A DNA stretch of 36,194 nucleotides from a virus, in IMG/VR virus record IMGVR_UViG_3300043409_000255, positions 1 to 36,194 of that record. One strand, given 5' to 3'. Position numbers and translations under genes: made by a program. This document shows, piece by piece, positions 1-7,317 of the stretch; positions within the stretch are counted from its first letter, which is position 1; each line of letters begins with the position of its first letter. A model generated the notes under the pieces. That model had not been told where the DNA came from. It saw only the letters and a list, made by a program, of their open reading frames with translations, and searched no databases.

Positions 1-127
1 CTGATGTACGAGCTGTTGCTGGTCCACCTGCTGATGATGCTTGGTTACGTACTAAAGCATACTCCATGTCACGTTTCATTTCTTTACCAGCTTTCATAAG
101 TTGGTAAGCAACTTCAGACTTACGACC
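1..127. repeat. Left copy of 127-bp terminal direct repeat
   Basis: Bases 1-127 are identical to 36068-36194 (both start ctgatgtacg and end tacgacc). The repeat lies inside the major capsid gene and keeps its frame. An exact 127-base overlap is what a de Bruijn assembler with k=127 leaves when it closes a circle, so I read it as an assembly overlap of a circular or terminally redundant genome of about 36,067 bp, not as a biological terminal repeat. Confidence 0.95.
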
Positions 128-430
128 GTACTTACGTACTACGTCATATGTGTTTGAAATTTGAACTGTTTTGCGTGAAATTTGAGTATAGTTGCCTAAT
201 ACTGTTGTTGCTGCTAATGTTGCGAATGTAGCGTCATCACCTTCAAGGTTTGCATTAGTATTTGCTGCTGCTAATGAGTCTGTTTGCCATTGATGGTAAG
301 TTTGACCTGCTGACATTCTTTTTGCCATTGAGAGTAAAGGTGTATCTTCTGGAGAAATATCAAAGATAATATCTTCAAATGACTCCGCTATACCTTTACC
401 CGTATAGGTATTGGTTGCTGATTCTGACAT
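1..430 (-). CDS. Major capsid protein, N-terminal part (gene continues at 36067)
   Basis: This is the 5' part of the major capsid gene; the rest is at 35544-36067. Joined across the circle it has 954 nt and 317 residues. The ATG at 430 follows AAAAGGA with good spacing. The N-terminus (TGKGIAESFEDIIFDISPED, then TPLLSMAKRMSAGQTYHQWQ) has the pattern of the DUF5309/SU10-like major capsid family: an 'I.PEDTP' element followed by an aromatic-W-x-T-D element. It lies just downstream of the scaffold gene, the usual order scaffold then capsid. The truncation at position 1 is caused by linearisation and does not mean the gene is broken. Confidence 0.9.
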   Translation of the reverse strand, partial: MSESATNTYTGKGIAESFEDIIFDISPEDTPLLSMAKRMSAGQTYHQWQTDSLAAANTNANLEGDDATFATLAATTVLGNYTQISRKTVQISNTYDVVRKYGRKSEVAYQLMKAGKEMKRDMEYALVRNQASSAGGPATARTS

Positions 431-447
431 AATGTTTTCCTTTTAAA

Positions 448-1431
448 TTAAAGCATGTTTTCTATAAGTTTTTGAGCTGCATCTGACTTACCTGTCTTAC
501 GTAATTTCTCACGTAAGTTACGTACGTTAGAGTTAGCTTCCGCTTTTGTATCTTTAGCACCTGGTCTCACTACAGGTTTAGCGCTTGATACTTTTTTCTT
601 TACAGTAGAATTCTGTTGTAGTTTGCGCCATTGCATAGCGTCATGCAGTACCTTAACGTGTCTAGGATCTACAATTGAATTGAGTTCAGCATCTGAAAAG
701 CCATACTCTTTGCCTACAGATACAAGTTTTTGGGTGGTCTCTTGACTCCATCCTGGTATCTCTTTAGCTAAGACTTCTTTTCCTTTTGCTATTCTCTCTG
801 ACATCAATTGAGCTTGATGACCTGCTATTTGTTGCTTTTTGGCTTCAAATTGTGAAACGAGTTGACTACGTTGTTGCTGTAGTTGGTTATATGTAAAGAA
901 ATGTTTTTGCGCTTCCACAAAGTCATTATCAGACAATTCTTGCCAATTCACGTTACCGTATTGGGTTAATTGTTGGTCTAATGCTGTGATCTTCGCTACA
1001 TCTTCAATTAGGACATTGTTAAGTTGCATCTGCTCTTGAAAGGCTTGCTCTTGAGCTTTTATACTCTCAGCATAGGCTTCTAGCTCTTTGCGTTGTTCTG
1101 CGACTTGTTGTGTCTTTTGCGTGTAGTCTAAGCCTTGTTGAGCTAATGCTACGACTTCGTCTAGTGGTTTTTCAACATCTTCACCATTGACTTTAAGTTT
1201 AAGGATAGCAGGAACTTCATCTTGCGACTGTTCTTCTTCCTCAACCTCTTCATCTGGTTCTTCTGTTGCTTCTTCTGACTCTACCTTTTCAGTAGCTTCA
1301 GCCTCAGCTTCTAGTGGTGGTTGTTCTTCTTCGTCTTGAAGTTCAGGTGGTTTAACATCTGACTCAACACTATCACCTAGCATAGCCTCTAATCGGCTGT
1401 GTGGTGACTGTTCTGGGACTTGGTCACTCAT
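448..1431 (-). CDS. Capsid scaffolding protein
   Basis: 327 residues. The first ~75 residues are extremely acidic (many E and D with P), residues ~105-215 are rich in Q, A, K and E and probably form a long coiled coil, and the last ~50 are basic (KKKVSSAK..., RNLREKLRKTGK). An acidic, helical protein with a basic C-terminal tail placed directly before the major capsid gene is typical of podovirus scaffolding proteins, which guide procapsid assembly through the basic tail and then leave. The ATG at 1431 has AAGGA upstream. It is preceded by an intrinsic terminator (1458-1480), so its expression may depend on read-through. Function rests on composition and position, with no diagnostic motif. 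Confidence 0.8.
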   Translation of the reverse strand: MSDQVPEQSPHSRLEAMLGDSVESDVKPPELQDEEEQPPLEAEAEATEKVESEEATEEPDEEVEEEEQSQDEVPAILKLKVNGEDVEKPLDEVVALAQQGLDYTQKTQQVAEQRKELEAYAESIKAQEQAFQEQMQLNNVLIEDVAKITALDQQLTQYGNVNWQELSDNDFVEAQKHFFTYNQLQQQRSQLVSQFEAKKQQIAGHQAQLMSERIAKGKEVLAKEIPGWSQETTQKLVSVGKEYGFSDAELNSIVDPRHVKVLHDAMQWRKLQQNSTVKKKVSSAKPVVRPGAKDTKAEANSNVRNLREKLRKTGKSDAAQKLIENML

Positions 1432-1457
1432 AGTTTTATTTCCTTGAAATTAGACAA

Positions 1458-1480
1458 TAAAAAAGACTCGTAAGAGTCTT
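1458..1480 (-). terminator. Intrinsic terminator between the 90-aa gene and scaffold gene
   Basis: Read on the minus strand this is a perfect 7-bp stem AAGACTC / GAGTCTT with a TTAC loop, followed at once by TTTTTTATTG. Stem arms are 1463-1469 and 1474-1480. It lies inside the late operon, between the packaging genes and the scaffold/capsid genes. Confidence 0.75.
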
Positions 1481-1494
1481 AAGTGGGCTTGTCC

Positions 1495-1767
1495 TTACCC
1501 AAATATCTTAAACTTAGGTCTGTCCGTTTGGATAGATGCTAACTTACCTGTTTGCATTACGTCAGTAAGTTGCTTGTTTATTTGGTTTAATAGTTGTAAT
1601 GCTATTACTAATTTGTTATGTGTCTTCTCGTCACCTAATGGACTGTTCGCCATACTTGCAATAAGACTTTCACGAACCTTATCCATAGCTTCTTGGTAGA
1701 TAGGGTTATCTAATATCTGTGATGCTTGTTCACCACGCTTAACTTCTTCTAATGACTTATCCGCCAT
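1495..1767 (-). CDS. Conserved-looking phage protein, 90 aa, between portal and scaffold
   Basis: 90 residues, charged and mostly helical by composition, ending TDRPKFKIFG. I do not recognise a family. It overlaps the portal gene end by 11 nt (ATGGCGGAT inside the portal's last codons), so the two are probably translationally coupled. Its place between portal and scaffold suggests a role in head assembly, but nothing in the sequence proves this. A terminator follows its stop codon. Confidence 0.7.
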   Translation of the reverse strand: MADKSLEEVKRGEQASQILDNPIYQEAMDKVRESLIASMANSPLGDEKTHNKLVIALQLLNQINKQLTDVMQTGKLASIQTDRPKFKIFG

Positions 1768-3760
1768 ATATCATTCCTGACTGTGCTTTAATTTGTGCGA
1801 TAGCTAAGTCTGTTTCTGCCTTCAATTGTGCTTTAAAGCGTTCTAACTCAGCTTGAGCTGCTATCTTCTCACGTTCAATTATAACATCATTCTCTGATCT
1901 AACTTGCTCTTGTTGTAGTTGAGCTTGAGCTTTTTGTTGTTCAATAGCTAACTGACCTTGTATCATGATCTCAGCTTCTGAAGGTTTTTGTTGCTGACCT
2001 TCTTGCTCAGGTGTATTAGCTGGGTTGATCCAGAACTCTTCAGGGTTCTTAAAGCCTGCGTTCTGTGTAAGTTTAGCTAATGCGTTATAGATCTTCTCAG
2101 GTGAAGTAATGCCAATTTGCAATGCTTCTTTTTGAGCTTGTAGAATAGTATTCAAGTGCATAAGTTGTTGGTCTTTATTGCCAGCACCTAAACCTACAGA
2201 GATAGATAAGTCTTTACGAGCTTTCCATTCTCTAGGGTCTACTTCTACCCATTTGTTACGTAGACGAATAATGTCAGGTTTAGTAAGCGTTGTTCTCACT
2301 AAGTAATGTACAAGTTTAAATAACTCTTTTACACCTGTCTCAGCAAATGTTCTAGCTACTAACTCAACTCGTTGTTGAGCAGCAGTCATAATTTGTTGTA
2401 CGCCTGTAGCTGTCTTGTTAAGACTGTTAGAGTCTAAGCCTTGGTTATATGCTGTGATACCTGTTCTCTTCTCTTTCATAGAGTCCATGTATTCAACCAT
2501 ACCGAATGATGATGCTGGTAGTGGAGGATGTGATAAAGGCAAAATACCTGAGCCTGGGTCACCATCTACACGAACAATACCGCCTGGACGGCTTGTCAAC
2601 ATATCGTCTAGGTTTACTCTATCTGAGATAGCATAACGACCATTGTTAGCTAGATACATGTTATCTAACTGACCACGAATAAGCGTAGACTTAATTAACT
2701 GAATGTCCATAGTCAAGTCCGCATAAGAACGACCAATATGTCTATGTGGCATTATCATAGGTGTGATACATGCAAAAGGTACATACTCACACTTCTCTTT
2801 ATAAAGAACTGTGTTACCTAATACGACTACTCTATATCGTTCACCATCTAACTTAATGTATGTGTCTTTAACGAGCGCTTCTTGTGACTCAATAGCTCTA
2901 TCATATTCTTCATCATAGATATCACGTGCATTAGACTCTTCTTCAAATGTATCACGAAGGTCTGACATAATAGACTTGATGTATTCTAGTGGCTTGTCAA
3001 ACGTCTCAGCAATGTCAGCTAACTGCATGACTTCTCTGTGTTGAACAAACTTAGCATCTTGTAAGTTAGGGCCAGTAACTTCTACAGATATCATCATGTT
3101 TTCTGGAGCTACGTTCTCAATATGAATTTCTGTTTCTTTTTCTGTAACTTTGAGCTTAACGTCATGAAGCATAGGTTGAATAATAGTAGCAGGGTCTTGG
3201 CCCATTGCTAATGCTTGATCCATAAGTGCATTCATATCTACACTAGGATCAGGATAAGCCTCATGCTCTAATACTTCTGTATTCTCATCTGAAGCCAACA
3301 TTTGTAGTTGGGCATCTGTAAGGCCTTCGTATTTGTACTCTTCTTCTTCTTCTTCGTCTTCAGCATAAACTTTAACGTATCCGTTTTTAGATAGTAATGC
3401 GTCCTTAAACCATACGTAGAATATCTTGAAGCCTTCATTATTTTCCATAACAACATGGTTTACATAGTCAGTTTCTTGATCAGCAGCGTCTTGATCTTCT
3501 GGGCCTTTAGGCTCAAACCTAACTACTTGGTCACCTGCTACAAAGACTTTTAATAATTGTGGTAATGCTGACTCGATAGTATCTTGCACGTCATAAGATA
3601 CAACTTGGCTACGACCTTCTTGCTCATTTCCGAATGGCTGACCTAAGTAATACTCAATAGCTTCTGCTCTATCATTAGACAATGCTGAGTCATTTACACC
3701 GTAGGCGATATTTTCTTGCGCCTCTATCTGTGCAATTATTTCCATGTCTTCTATCTTCAT
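1757..3760 (-). CDS. Portal protein (P22-like head-tail connector)
   Basis: 667 residues from ATG at 3760, which overlaps the terminase stop as TGATG and has AAGGA 8 nt upstream; a TTG one codon earlier is less likely. The N-terminus has the podovirus portal pattern EGRSQVVSYDVQDTIE followed by PQLLKVFVAGDQVVRFEP and FKDALLSKNGYVKVY. The last ~90 residues are Q/A/K/E-rich (IAQIKAQSG near the end) and would form the helical barrel or crown. The portal forms the dodecameric ring through which DNA is packaged and ejected. The size (about 670-720) is normal for this family. The run of codons for EDEEEEEEYKYE (around 3340) is low-complexity. Confidence 0.9.
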   Translation of the reverse strand: MKIEDMEIIAQIEAQENIAYGVNDSALSNDRAEAIEYYLGQPFGNEQEGRSQVVSYDVQDTIESALPQLLKVFVAGDQVVRFEPKGPEDQDAADQETDYVNHVVMENNEGFKIFYVWFKDALLSKNGYVKVYAEDEEEEEEYKYEGLTDAQLQMLASDENTEVLEHEAYPDPSVDMNALMDQALAMGQDPATIIQPMLHDVKLKVTEKETEIHIENVAPENMMISVEVTGPNLQDAKFVQHREVMQLADIAETFDKPLEYIKSIMSDLRDTFEEESNARDIYDEEYDRAIESQEALVKDTYIKLDGERYRVVVLGNTVLYKEKCEYVPFACITPMIMPHRHIGRSYADLTMDIQLIKSTLIRGQLDNMYLANNGRYAISDRVNLDDMLTSRPGGIVRVDGDPGSGILPLSHPPLPASSFGMVEYMDSMKEKRTGITAYNQGLDSNSLNKTATGVQQIMTAAQQRVELVARTFAETGVKELFKLVHYLVRTTLTKPDIIRLRNKWVEVDPREWKARKDLSISVGLGAGNKDQQLMHLNTILQAQKEALQIGITSPEKIYNALAKLTQNAGFKNPEEFWINPANTPEQEGQQQKPSEAEIMIQGQLAIEQQKAQAQLQQEQVRSENDVIIEREKIAAQAELERFKAQLKAETDLAIAQIKAQSGMIYGG

Positions 3761-5034
3761 CAAACAATTCCTTTTGTATTATATTGTATCTGCTCTTTAG
3801 ACCATGACTCGTTCTTCATTCCGTCTGCAGAGGTACATAAATATCTGAATGCGTCTGCTCCATGAGAATACTCATCATGCAATGGCGCTCCAGGTTCGTT
3901 AGTTGCAGAGTTTATACTTCTGCGATAATGCTTTAAACAGTCAACAAGTCTATTAGCTGACTTATCAAAATAAACTCTATGGAAGTTCATCCGTGCTATC
4001 TTGATGCCGGCTTCTATATCCATGCGAGGTACAATTCTTACATCCCATCCAAACTTACGCATAATATCTTCTGCTGATATTCCATGCTTAAAGTCTTTAG
4101 ACTGTCCATCATGAGGTAAATACATAGTTCCCCAATTGTATGGCAATGCTTTTAACTGAGATGAGTAACTATCTAATGTTCTGTGGTCATCTTCTATATA
4201 ACTAATAACTCTTAAGTCTGATACACCTTTTTGGCATAGGATAACTGACATTGAGTCATTCCATCCTAAGTCCATAACAACATGAACCTTTAACATAGGA
4301 TCATAAGGTACGTTAGTAACACGTCCTGCTTCTTGTGCTTCTCTTATCTCGTTAGAATATATAGCACCATCTACAGCAGCTTTACATTCACCTTCCCATA
4401 TATTGTTATAGTCTGGGTTAGTCTTTTCACTATGTAGACGTTCAATTTCTAATACTTCAGGAAACCAAGGGTTATCTTGCCAATTAACTTTAACTACCTT
4501 AGCATTATCCGGTGGTTCAACCACAAAGCGAAGGTATGTGTCATCTGTATCAATATTAGGGTTAAATGAGACCCATATTTGTGAGTCTGGTTTACGTATC
4601 GTAGGTATAAGAATATCCCATGACTTCTTACTAACAGTTTGTGCTTCCTCTACCCATACGTAGTCACAGCCCTCGAACGACTTAATTGACTCGACCGTAT
4701 TAGTAGCTAAACCAGTAAAGCTAAATGTGCTTCCGTTAATACCACGTATCTCTGACTCAAGAACTTCGTAGAAAGCTCCTAGACCTAATGCTTGTATTTG
4801 ATCGTTCAGCAAAGTGTGTACTGACTGCTTTATCGAACGTTGTATCTCTCTTGCGCATAATATGCGTAATGGCTTCTCTGTAGCTTGGCTTAATAATGCT
4901 CTGGCCATTGACCATGACTTACCAGATCCTCTACCACCGTAAGCTACTTTGTATCTATGTGGTTCAAATAAGAATTGTAGCTTCTTAGGAAAGTCTGCTA
5001 TAGGTTCTCTATTGTTTTGGTTCTGGTTCAACAA
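3760..5034 (-). CDS. terL: Terminase large subunit (PBSX-type)
   Basis: 424 residues. It packages DNA by ATP hydrolysis and cuts concatemers. Walker A is GGRGSGKS at 33-40, Walker B YVWVEEA at 125-131, the coupling region VSFNPN follows at ~155, and the C-terminal nuclease begins at VMDLGWND with Asp 255 and Asp 260. The length is typical of the PBSX/Terminase_3 group, which often goes with headful packaging. In this frame a TAA lies two codons before the first TTG and the next ATG is beyond Walker A, so translation must begin at TTG 5034 or TTG 5031. The gene overlaps the small subunit by 26 nt and the portal by one base. Confidence 0.95.
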   Translation of the reverse strand: MLNQNQNNREPIADFPKKLQFLFEPHRYKVAYGGRGSGKSWSMARALLSQATEKPLRILCAREIQRSIKQSVHTLLNDQIQALGLGAFYEVLESEIRGINGSTFSFTGLATNTVESIKSFEGCDYVWVEEAQTVSKKSWDILIPTIRKPDSQIWVSFNPNIDTDDTYLRFVVEPPDNAKVVKVNWQDNPWFPEVLEIERLHSEKTNPDYNNIWEGECKAAVDGAIYSNEIREAQEAGRVTNVPYDPMLKVHVVMDLGWNDSMSVILCQKGVSDLRVISYIEDDHRTLDSYSSQLKALPYNWGTMYLPHDGQSKDFKHGISAEDIMRKFGWDVRIVPRMDIEAGIKIARMNFHRVYFDKSANRLVDCLKHYRRSINSATNEPGAPLHDEYSHGADAFRYLCTSADGMKNESWSKEQIQYNTKGIV

Positions 5035-5329
5035 ACCTTATTCCAATGCTTAATGGTAAATTAGATCCATCCGCACCTGTAATTTCTTGAGTTGCAATGG
5101 CCTTACCATCTATTCTATCACCTAATTCTTTAATAGCTGATACATCACCTGAGGCTGCTTTATCTAATAAAGCCTCTGCTATCTGTCTTAAGCGTTCTGC
5201 ATCTGACTGAATGACAGCACGTCTAAGTGTTTCTGCCCATAACCTATTGTTTTTACTAGAATGTGTATTGCCCTTATTAACTTCTGAGCTACGTTCTGCT
5301 GCTAGTTTTTTTCGTTCTTCGTTATCCAT
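5009..5329 (-). CDS. Putative terminase small subunit
   Basis: 106 residues, directly upstream of and overlapping terL. The middle is helical (RLRQIAEALLDKAASGDVSA) and is followed by IKELGDRIDGKA, a 'GDRxDGK' element common in phage small terminase-like proteins. Small terminases bind the packaging start site and stimulate the large subunit. ATG at 5329 has AGGAG 11 nt upstream. No clear HTH is visible, so the call depends on the DGK motif and position. Confidence 0.65.
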   Translation of the reverse strand: MDNEERKKLAAERSSEVNKGNTHSSKNNRLWAETLRRAVIQSDAERLRQIAEALLDKAASGDVSAIKELGDRIDGKAIATQEITGADGSNLPLSIGIRFVEPEPKQ

Positions 5330-5366
5330 TGTTTTGCAACTCCTAATAGGTTGGTTGCCCTCTTAA

Positions 5367-5702
5367 TTATCGGCTTAATAGCCCTCTATAGTACATTTGT
5401 TCAATAAGTCTTGGGTCTATATAGTTTTGTTGCATTGTCATACCTGGGTTCATTAGGTTTTGTCTATATTGATCTGCCATTTGACCTTTACCTGAAATAG
5501 GAGGTGTCATGTTACGTCTCATTTCAAGCATCATCTCTGGTGTCATTTTCATAGGCTCTGGCATTGGCCCAGCTTGTTGTGATAATAAACCTTGAAGTGC
5601 TTGCTTTTTAGCTTCTTCTTCTGCCATCTTGCGTACCATTAACTCCTGTTGAGTTGGTTGACCGCCTGTCATAGCATTTGTTAAGTAGTCTAAGAAGTTC
5701 AT
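5367..5702 (-). CDS. Small Met/Gln/Pro-rich phage protein
   Basis: 111 residues, strikingly rich in Met, Gln and Pro (PEPMKMTPEMMLEMRRNM is an example at ~48-65). I recognise no domain. It starts at 5702 and overlaps the upstream glycosyltransferase-like gene by 4 nt (ATGA). The composition resembles small disordered virion or assembly proteins; that is inference only. Its position before the terminase pair would suit a head-assembly or packaging accessory role. Confidence 0.6.
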   Translation of the reverse strand: MNFLDYLTNAMTGGQPTQQELMVRKMAEEEAKKQALQGLLSQQAGPMPEPMKMTPEMMLEMRRNMTPPISGKGQMADQYRQNLMNPGMTMQQNYIDPRLIEQMYYRGLLSR

Positions 5703-6406
5703 AGTTCGCTTTCCCTTTTATTTCCTTTTAGAGGATATATCATTCTTTGGTATGTTTCCCACCATTCTTGGCTATAGTCTGTAGACTGATAGTCTTTAAA
5801 GCATGGTGTGCCAAGCGTGTGGTGTACCAACTTAGCGTCTGGGTTATATTTGTATTCTGTTTCTAGCCAGTTCCATGTCTCGTCTAGCTTACCTACTTGT
5901 TCTTCTGGATACTTGAGCCATTGAAACCTGTGAAGATATTTACCTGTTTGCTCTTGAATAAACTTAGGAGTTAACTGGCGGTTCAACCAATGTGAACAAT
6001 TCCATAAAATAACTGAACTCCAATTTTTCTTCTCGTAATCTTCGTTCTTTGCACCTAGATATTTAACAGGATGCTTTGTTTTATAACTATGCTTAACAAC
6101 TTTGACTGCTTCGTCATTATCAAAGTTAGCTAATATCTCTGCAATATCTGTGCGGCATATCATATCACCATCTACGAATAGTGCGATACCTTTAAAGTTA
6201 TTTAGATATGGCACTAGAAAGCGTGAGTAGATAAATGCGTTACTACCGTCTGTATGTGTTTCTTTGTAGTCTTTTAAAGTGTTTAGTGCTAATGGTGTAA
6301 AACTTACCGGTATAGATGACTTCTCTATAACTGACTGGCAAAAGTTATGATAAGCAATTGGTTCTACCTTGCCATCATATCCTACATATATATCTAGCTT
6401 TACCAC
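5699..6406 (-). CDS. GT-A fold glycosyltransferase, GT8-like
   Basis: 235 residues. It begins LDIYVGYDG, has YSRFLVPYL at ~60-67, and a metal-binding DxD motif DGDM at 79-82 after a hydrophobic strand (IALFVDGDM). This is the GT-A sugar-nucleotide site of GT8-like enzymes. A later HHTLGTPCF would be the His-rich acceptor-side motif. The start is GTG at 6406, overlapping the upstream gene. The substrate is unknown. With the sugar-modifying island at 31.8-35.0 kb it implies glycan modification of host surface or virion. Confidence 0.75.
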   Translation of the reverse strand: MVKLDIYVGYDGKVEPIAYHNFCQSVIEKSSIPVSFTPLALNTLKDYKETHTDGSNAFIYSRFLVPYLNNFKGIALFVDGDMICRTDIAEILANFDNDEAVKVVKHSYKTKHPVKYLGAKNEDYEKKNWSSVILWNCSHWLNRQLTPKFIQEQTGKYLHRFQWLKYPEEQVGKLDETWNWLETEYKYNPDAKLVHHTLGTPCFKDYQSTDYSQEWWETYQRMIYPLKGNKRESEL

Positions 6407-6651
6407 TTAACTTTGTTAGCCCAGTATGCTGCGGACATTTTTCCTTTTGCAATGTTTTTAGCGTGTCTTGCTTTAAATGACTTGGCTCTATCTGTATTTG
6501 TTTTGTCACCTGATACGCCTTTTTGACCAAAGCGGATAAGTTTTTCTTGGTCACCATCTTTAGCCAATACTGCATGTGACTTAGTAGGATGACTAGGAGT
6601 TTTCTTAGGTTTATTATAACCTGAGAATGTTTCTTTACCTTTTTTGATCAT
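6400..6651 (-). CDS. Small basic conserved phage protein, 83 aa
   Basis: 83 residues, very basic. It contains the sequence KLIRFGQKGVSGD and ends KARHAKNIAKGKMSAAYWA, followed by NKVKW. I recall this pattern from small proteins in many tailed phages next to terminase genes, with unknown function; the length and end 'YWANKVKW' match that group. It starts at 6651 in an ATGA overlap with the upstream 50-aa gene. DNA binding would suit the charge but is not shown. Confidence 0.75.
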   Translation of the reverse strand: MIKKGKETFSGYNKPKKTPSHPTKSHAVLAKDGDQEKLIRFGQKGVSGDKTNTDRAKSFKARHAKNIAKGKMSAAYWANKVKW

Positions 6652-6800
6652 TTCTTTTTAGCTGTTTTTGCTGACTCTTTGAATGCTTTAGCAGTTGGTG
6701 CGCCCTTAGAACCCACTTTTCTCATTCGTTCCCCTGAGCCAGCTTTAATTCTAGCTTTTTTGGCTGCAATGTTGGCGTATAGACCTGGCTTATTTGCCAC
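6648..6800 (-). CDS. Small basic phage protein, 50 aa (GTG start)
   Basis: Reads from GTG at 6800: M-ANKPGLYANIAAKKARIKA, then GSGERMRKVGSKGAPTAK and a lysine-rich end. The 'NKPGLYANI.AK..RI..GSGE.MR..G..GAP' pattern is familiar from short phage proteins of unknown function. GTG lies inside the end of the 47-aa gene (11-nt overlap), with AAGG upstream; its stop overlaps the next start as ATGA. The chain of overlaps and the charged, low-complexity but ordered sequence support a real gene. Confidence 0.7.
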   Translation of the reverse strand: MANKPGLYANIAAKKARIKAGSGERMRKVGSKGAPTAKAFKESAKTAKKK

Positions 6801-6933
6801 GTTTAGCTGCCTTTTTCATAGGCTTAGCAGCCATTTTGCTACCTGTTTTCTTTGCGTATTCTTTAGCTTCCATTTTACCTTTTGAAGTGTAAGGAAATGC
6901 TTTAACTCCGCTTTTTGTTTTTACCATTGGCAT
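6790..6933 (-). CDS. Very small basic protein, 47 aa
   Basis: Begins MPMVKTKSGVKAFPYTSKGK and ends MKKAAKRGK. 'GVKAFPYTSKGKMEAKEYAK' resembles short phage proteins found beside DUF6496-like ones. It is strongly basic and has no known domain. It lies 2 nt after the stop of the upstream gene and overlaps the following GTG-start gene by 11 nt. A nucleoid- or DNA-binding role is possible but only from charge. Confidence 0.65.
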   Translation of the reverse strand: MPMVKTKSGVKAFPYTSKGKMEAKEYAKKTGSKMAAKPMKKAAKRGK

Positions 6934-6935
6934 AA

Positions 6936-7109
6936 TTATTTACCTTTCTTTTTAGACATACCTGCTTCGCTAAGTGCGATCGCTACGGCTTGTTTTTTAG
7001 ACTTAACTACTGGACCTTTTTTACCTGAATGTAATGAACCTGCTTTAAATTCCTTCATTACTTTTGAAACTTTCTTTTCTTTGCCCATCTTTGTTGTTGG
7101 CTTTTTCAT
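6936..7109 (-). CDS. DUF6496-like small protein, 57 aa
   Basis: 57 residues from ATG 7109, with AGGAAATGAC upstream. The core KVMKEFKAGSLHSGKKG is followed by KSKKQAVAIALSEA; this 'KVM.EF..G.LHSG...V.(R/K)KQA(I/V)AIALSEA' pattern matches the family I know as DUF6496, present in many phages and bacteria with unknown function. Its first 65 nt overlap the 3' end of the zinc-ribbon gene in another frame, so the two share DNA. Confidence 0.75.
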   Translation of the reverse strand: MKKPTTKMGKEKKVSKVMKEFKAGSLHSGKKGPVVKSKKQAVAIALSEAGMSKKKGK

Positions 7110-7215
7110 TGTCATTTCCTAACTTGATAAAAGTATCTGTTTTACATTCTGGACACGTGTCGTATCCTGTGTAGTCAAAGGGCTGACCACATTCATTACA
7201 TACGGAGAGTTTCAT
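7045..7215 (-). CDS. Small zinc-ribbon protein, 56 aa, first gene after the late terminator
   Basis: Begins MKLSVCNECGQPFDYTGYDT and then CPEC: two C-x2-C knuckles 12 residues apart, so a treble-clef or zinc-ribbon fold is likely. The ATG at 7215 touches the T-run of the terminator (GCATTTTTTTATG), so there is no ribosome site upstream; translation would need read-through plus an unusual start. The 3' part overlaps the DUF6496-like gene by 65 nt. Short zinc ribbons can bind nucleic acid or transcription complexes. I am fairly sure of the knuckles, less sure that the gene is expressed as drawn. Confidence 0.6.
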   Translation of the reverse strand: MKLSVCNECGQPFDYTGYDTCPECKTDTFIKLGNDNEKANNKDGQRKESFKSNEGI

Positions 7216-7241
7216 AAAAAAATGCCCTGGTTGAACAGGGC
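7216..7241 (-). terminator. Intrinsic terminator tR'-like, ahead of the late genes
   Basis: On the minus strand: stem GCCCTG / CAGGGC (7241-7236 with 7229-7224), loop TTCAAC, then ATTTTTTT (7223-7216). A strong classical terminator. It ends transcripts leaving the Q-like gene or the promoter at 7290-7317, unless polymerase has been made termination-resistant. Confidence 0.9.
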
Positions 7242-7289
7242 TAGATGGAGAGTTACATTTCTTTGGGCAATAGTTGTCCCTATGCGTGT

Positions 7290-7317
7290 ATTATATCATG
7301 TTTTTTTGCTTTGTCAA
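7290..7317 (-). promoter_or_regulatory. Strong sigma70 promoter, candidate late promoter pR'
   Basis: Minus-strand -35 TTGACA (7317-7312) and -10 TATAAT (7295-7290), both full consensus, with a 16-bp spacer. Expected start is near 7283. The -35 box contains the TGA stop of the Q-like gene. The leader of about 60 nt runs straight into the terminator at 7216-7241. The first transcribed bases GGGACAACTATTGCCC can pair as a short hairpin with one bulged A, which might act in pausing. Confidence 0.9.

Noticed and set aside
1-127. True direct terminal repeat for packaging
   Set aside because: The repeat is exactly 127 bp, a usual assembly k-mer size, and lies inside a coding gene; assembly overlap is simpler.
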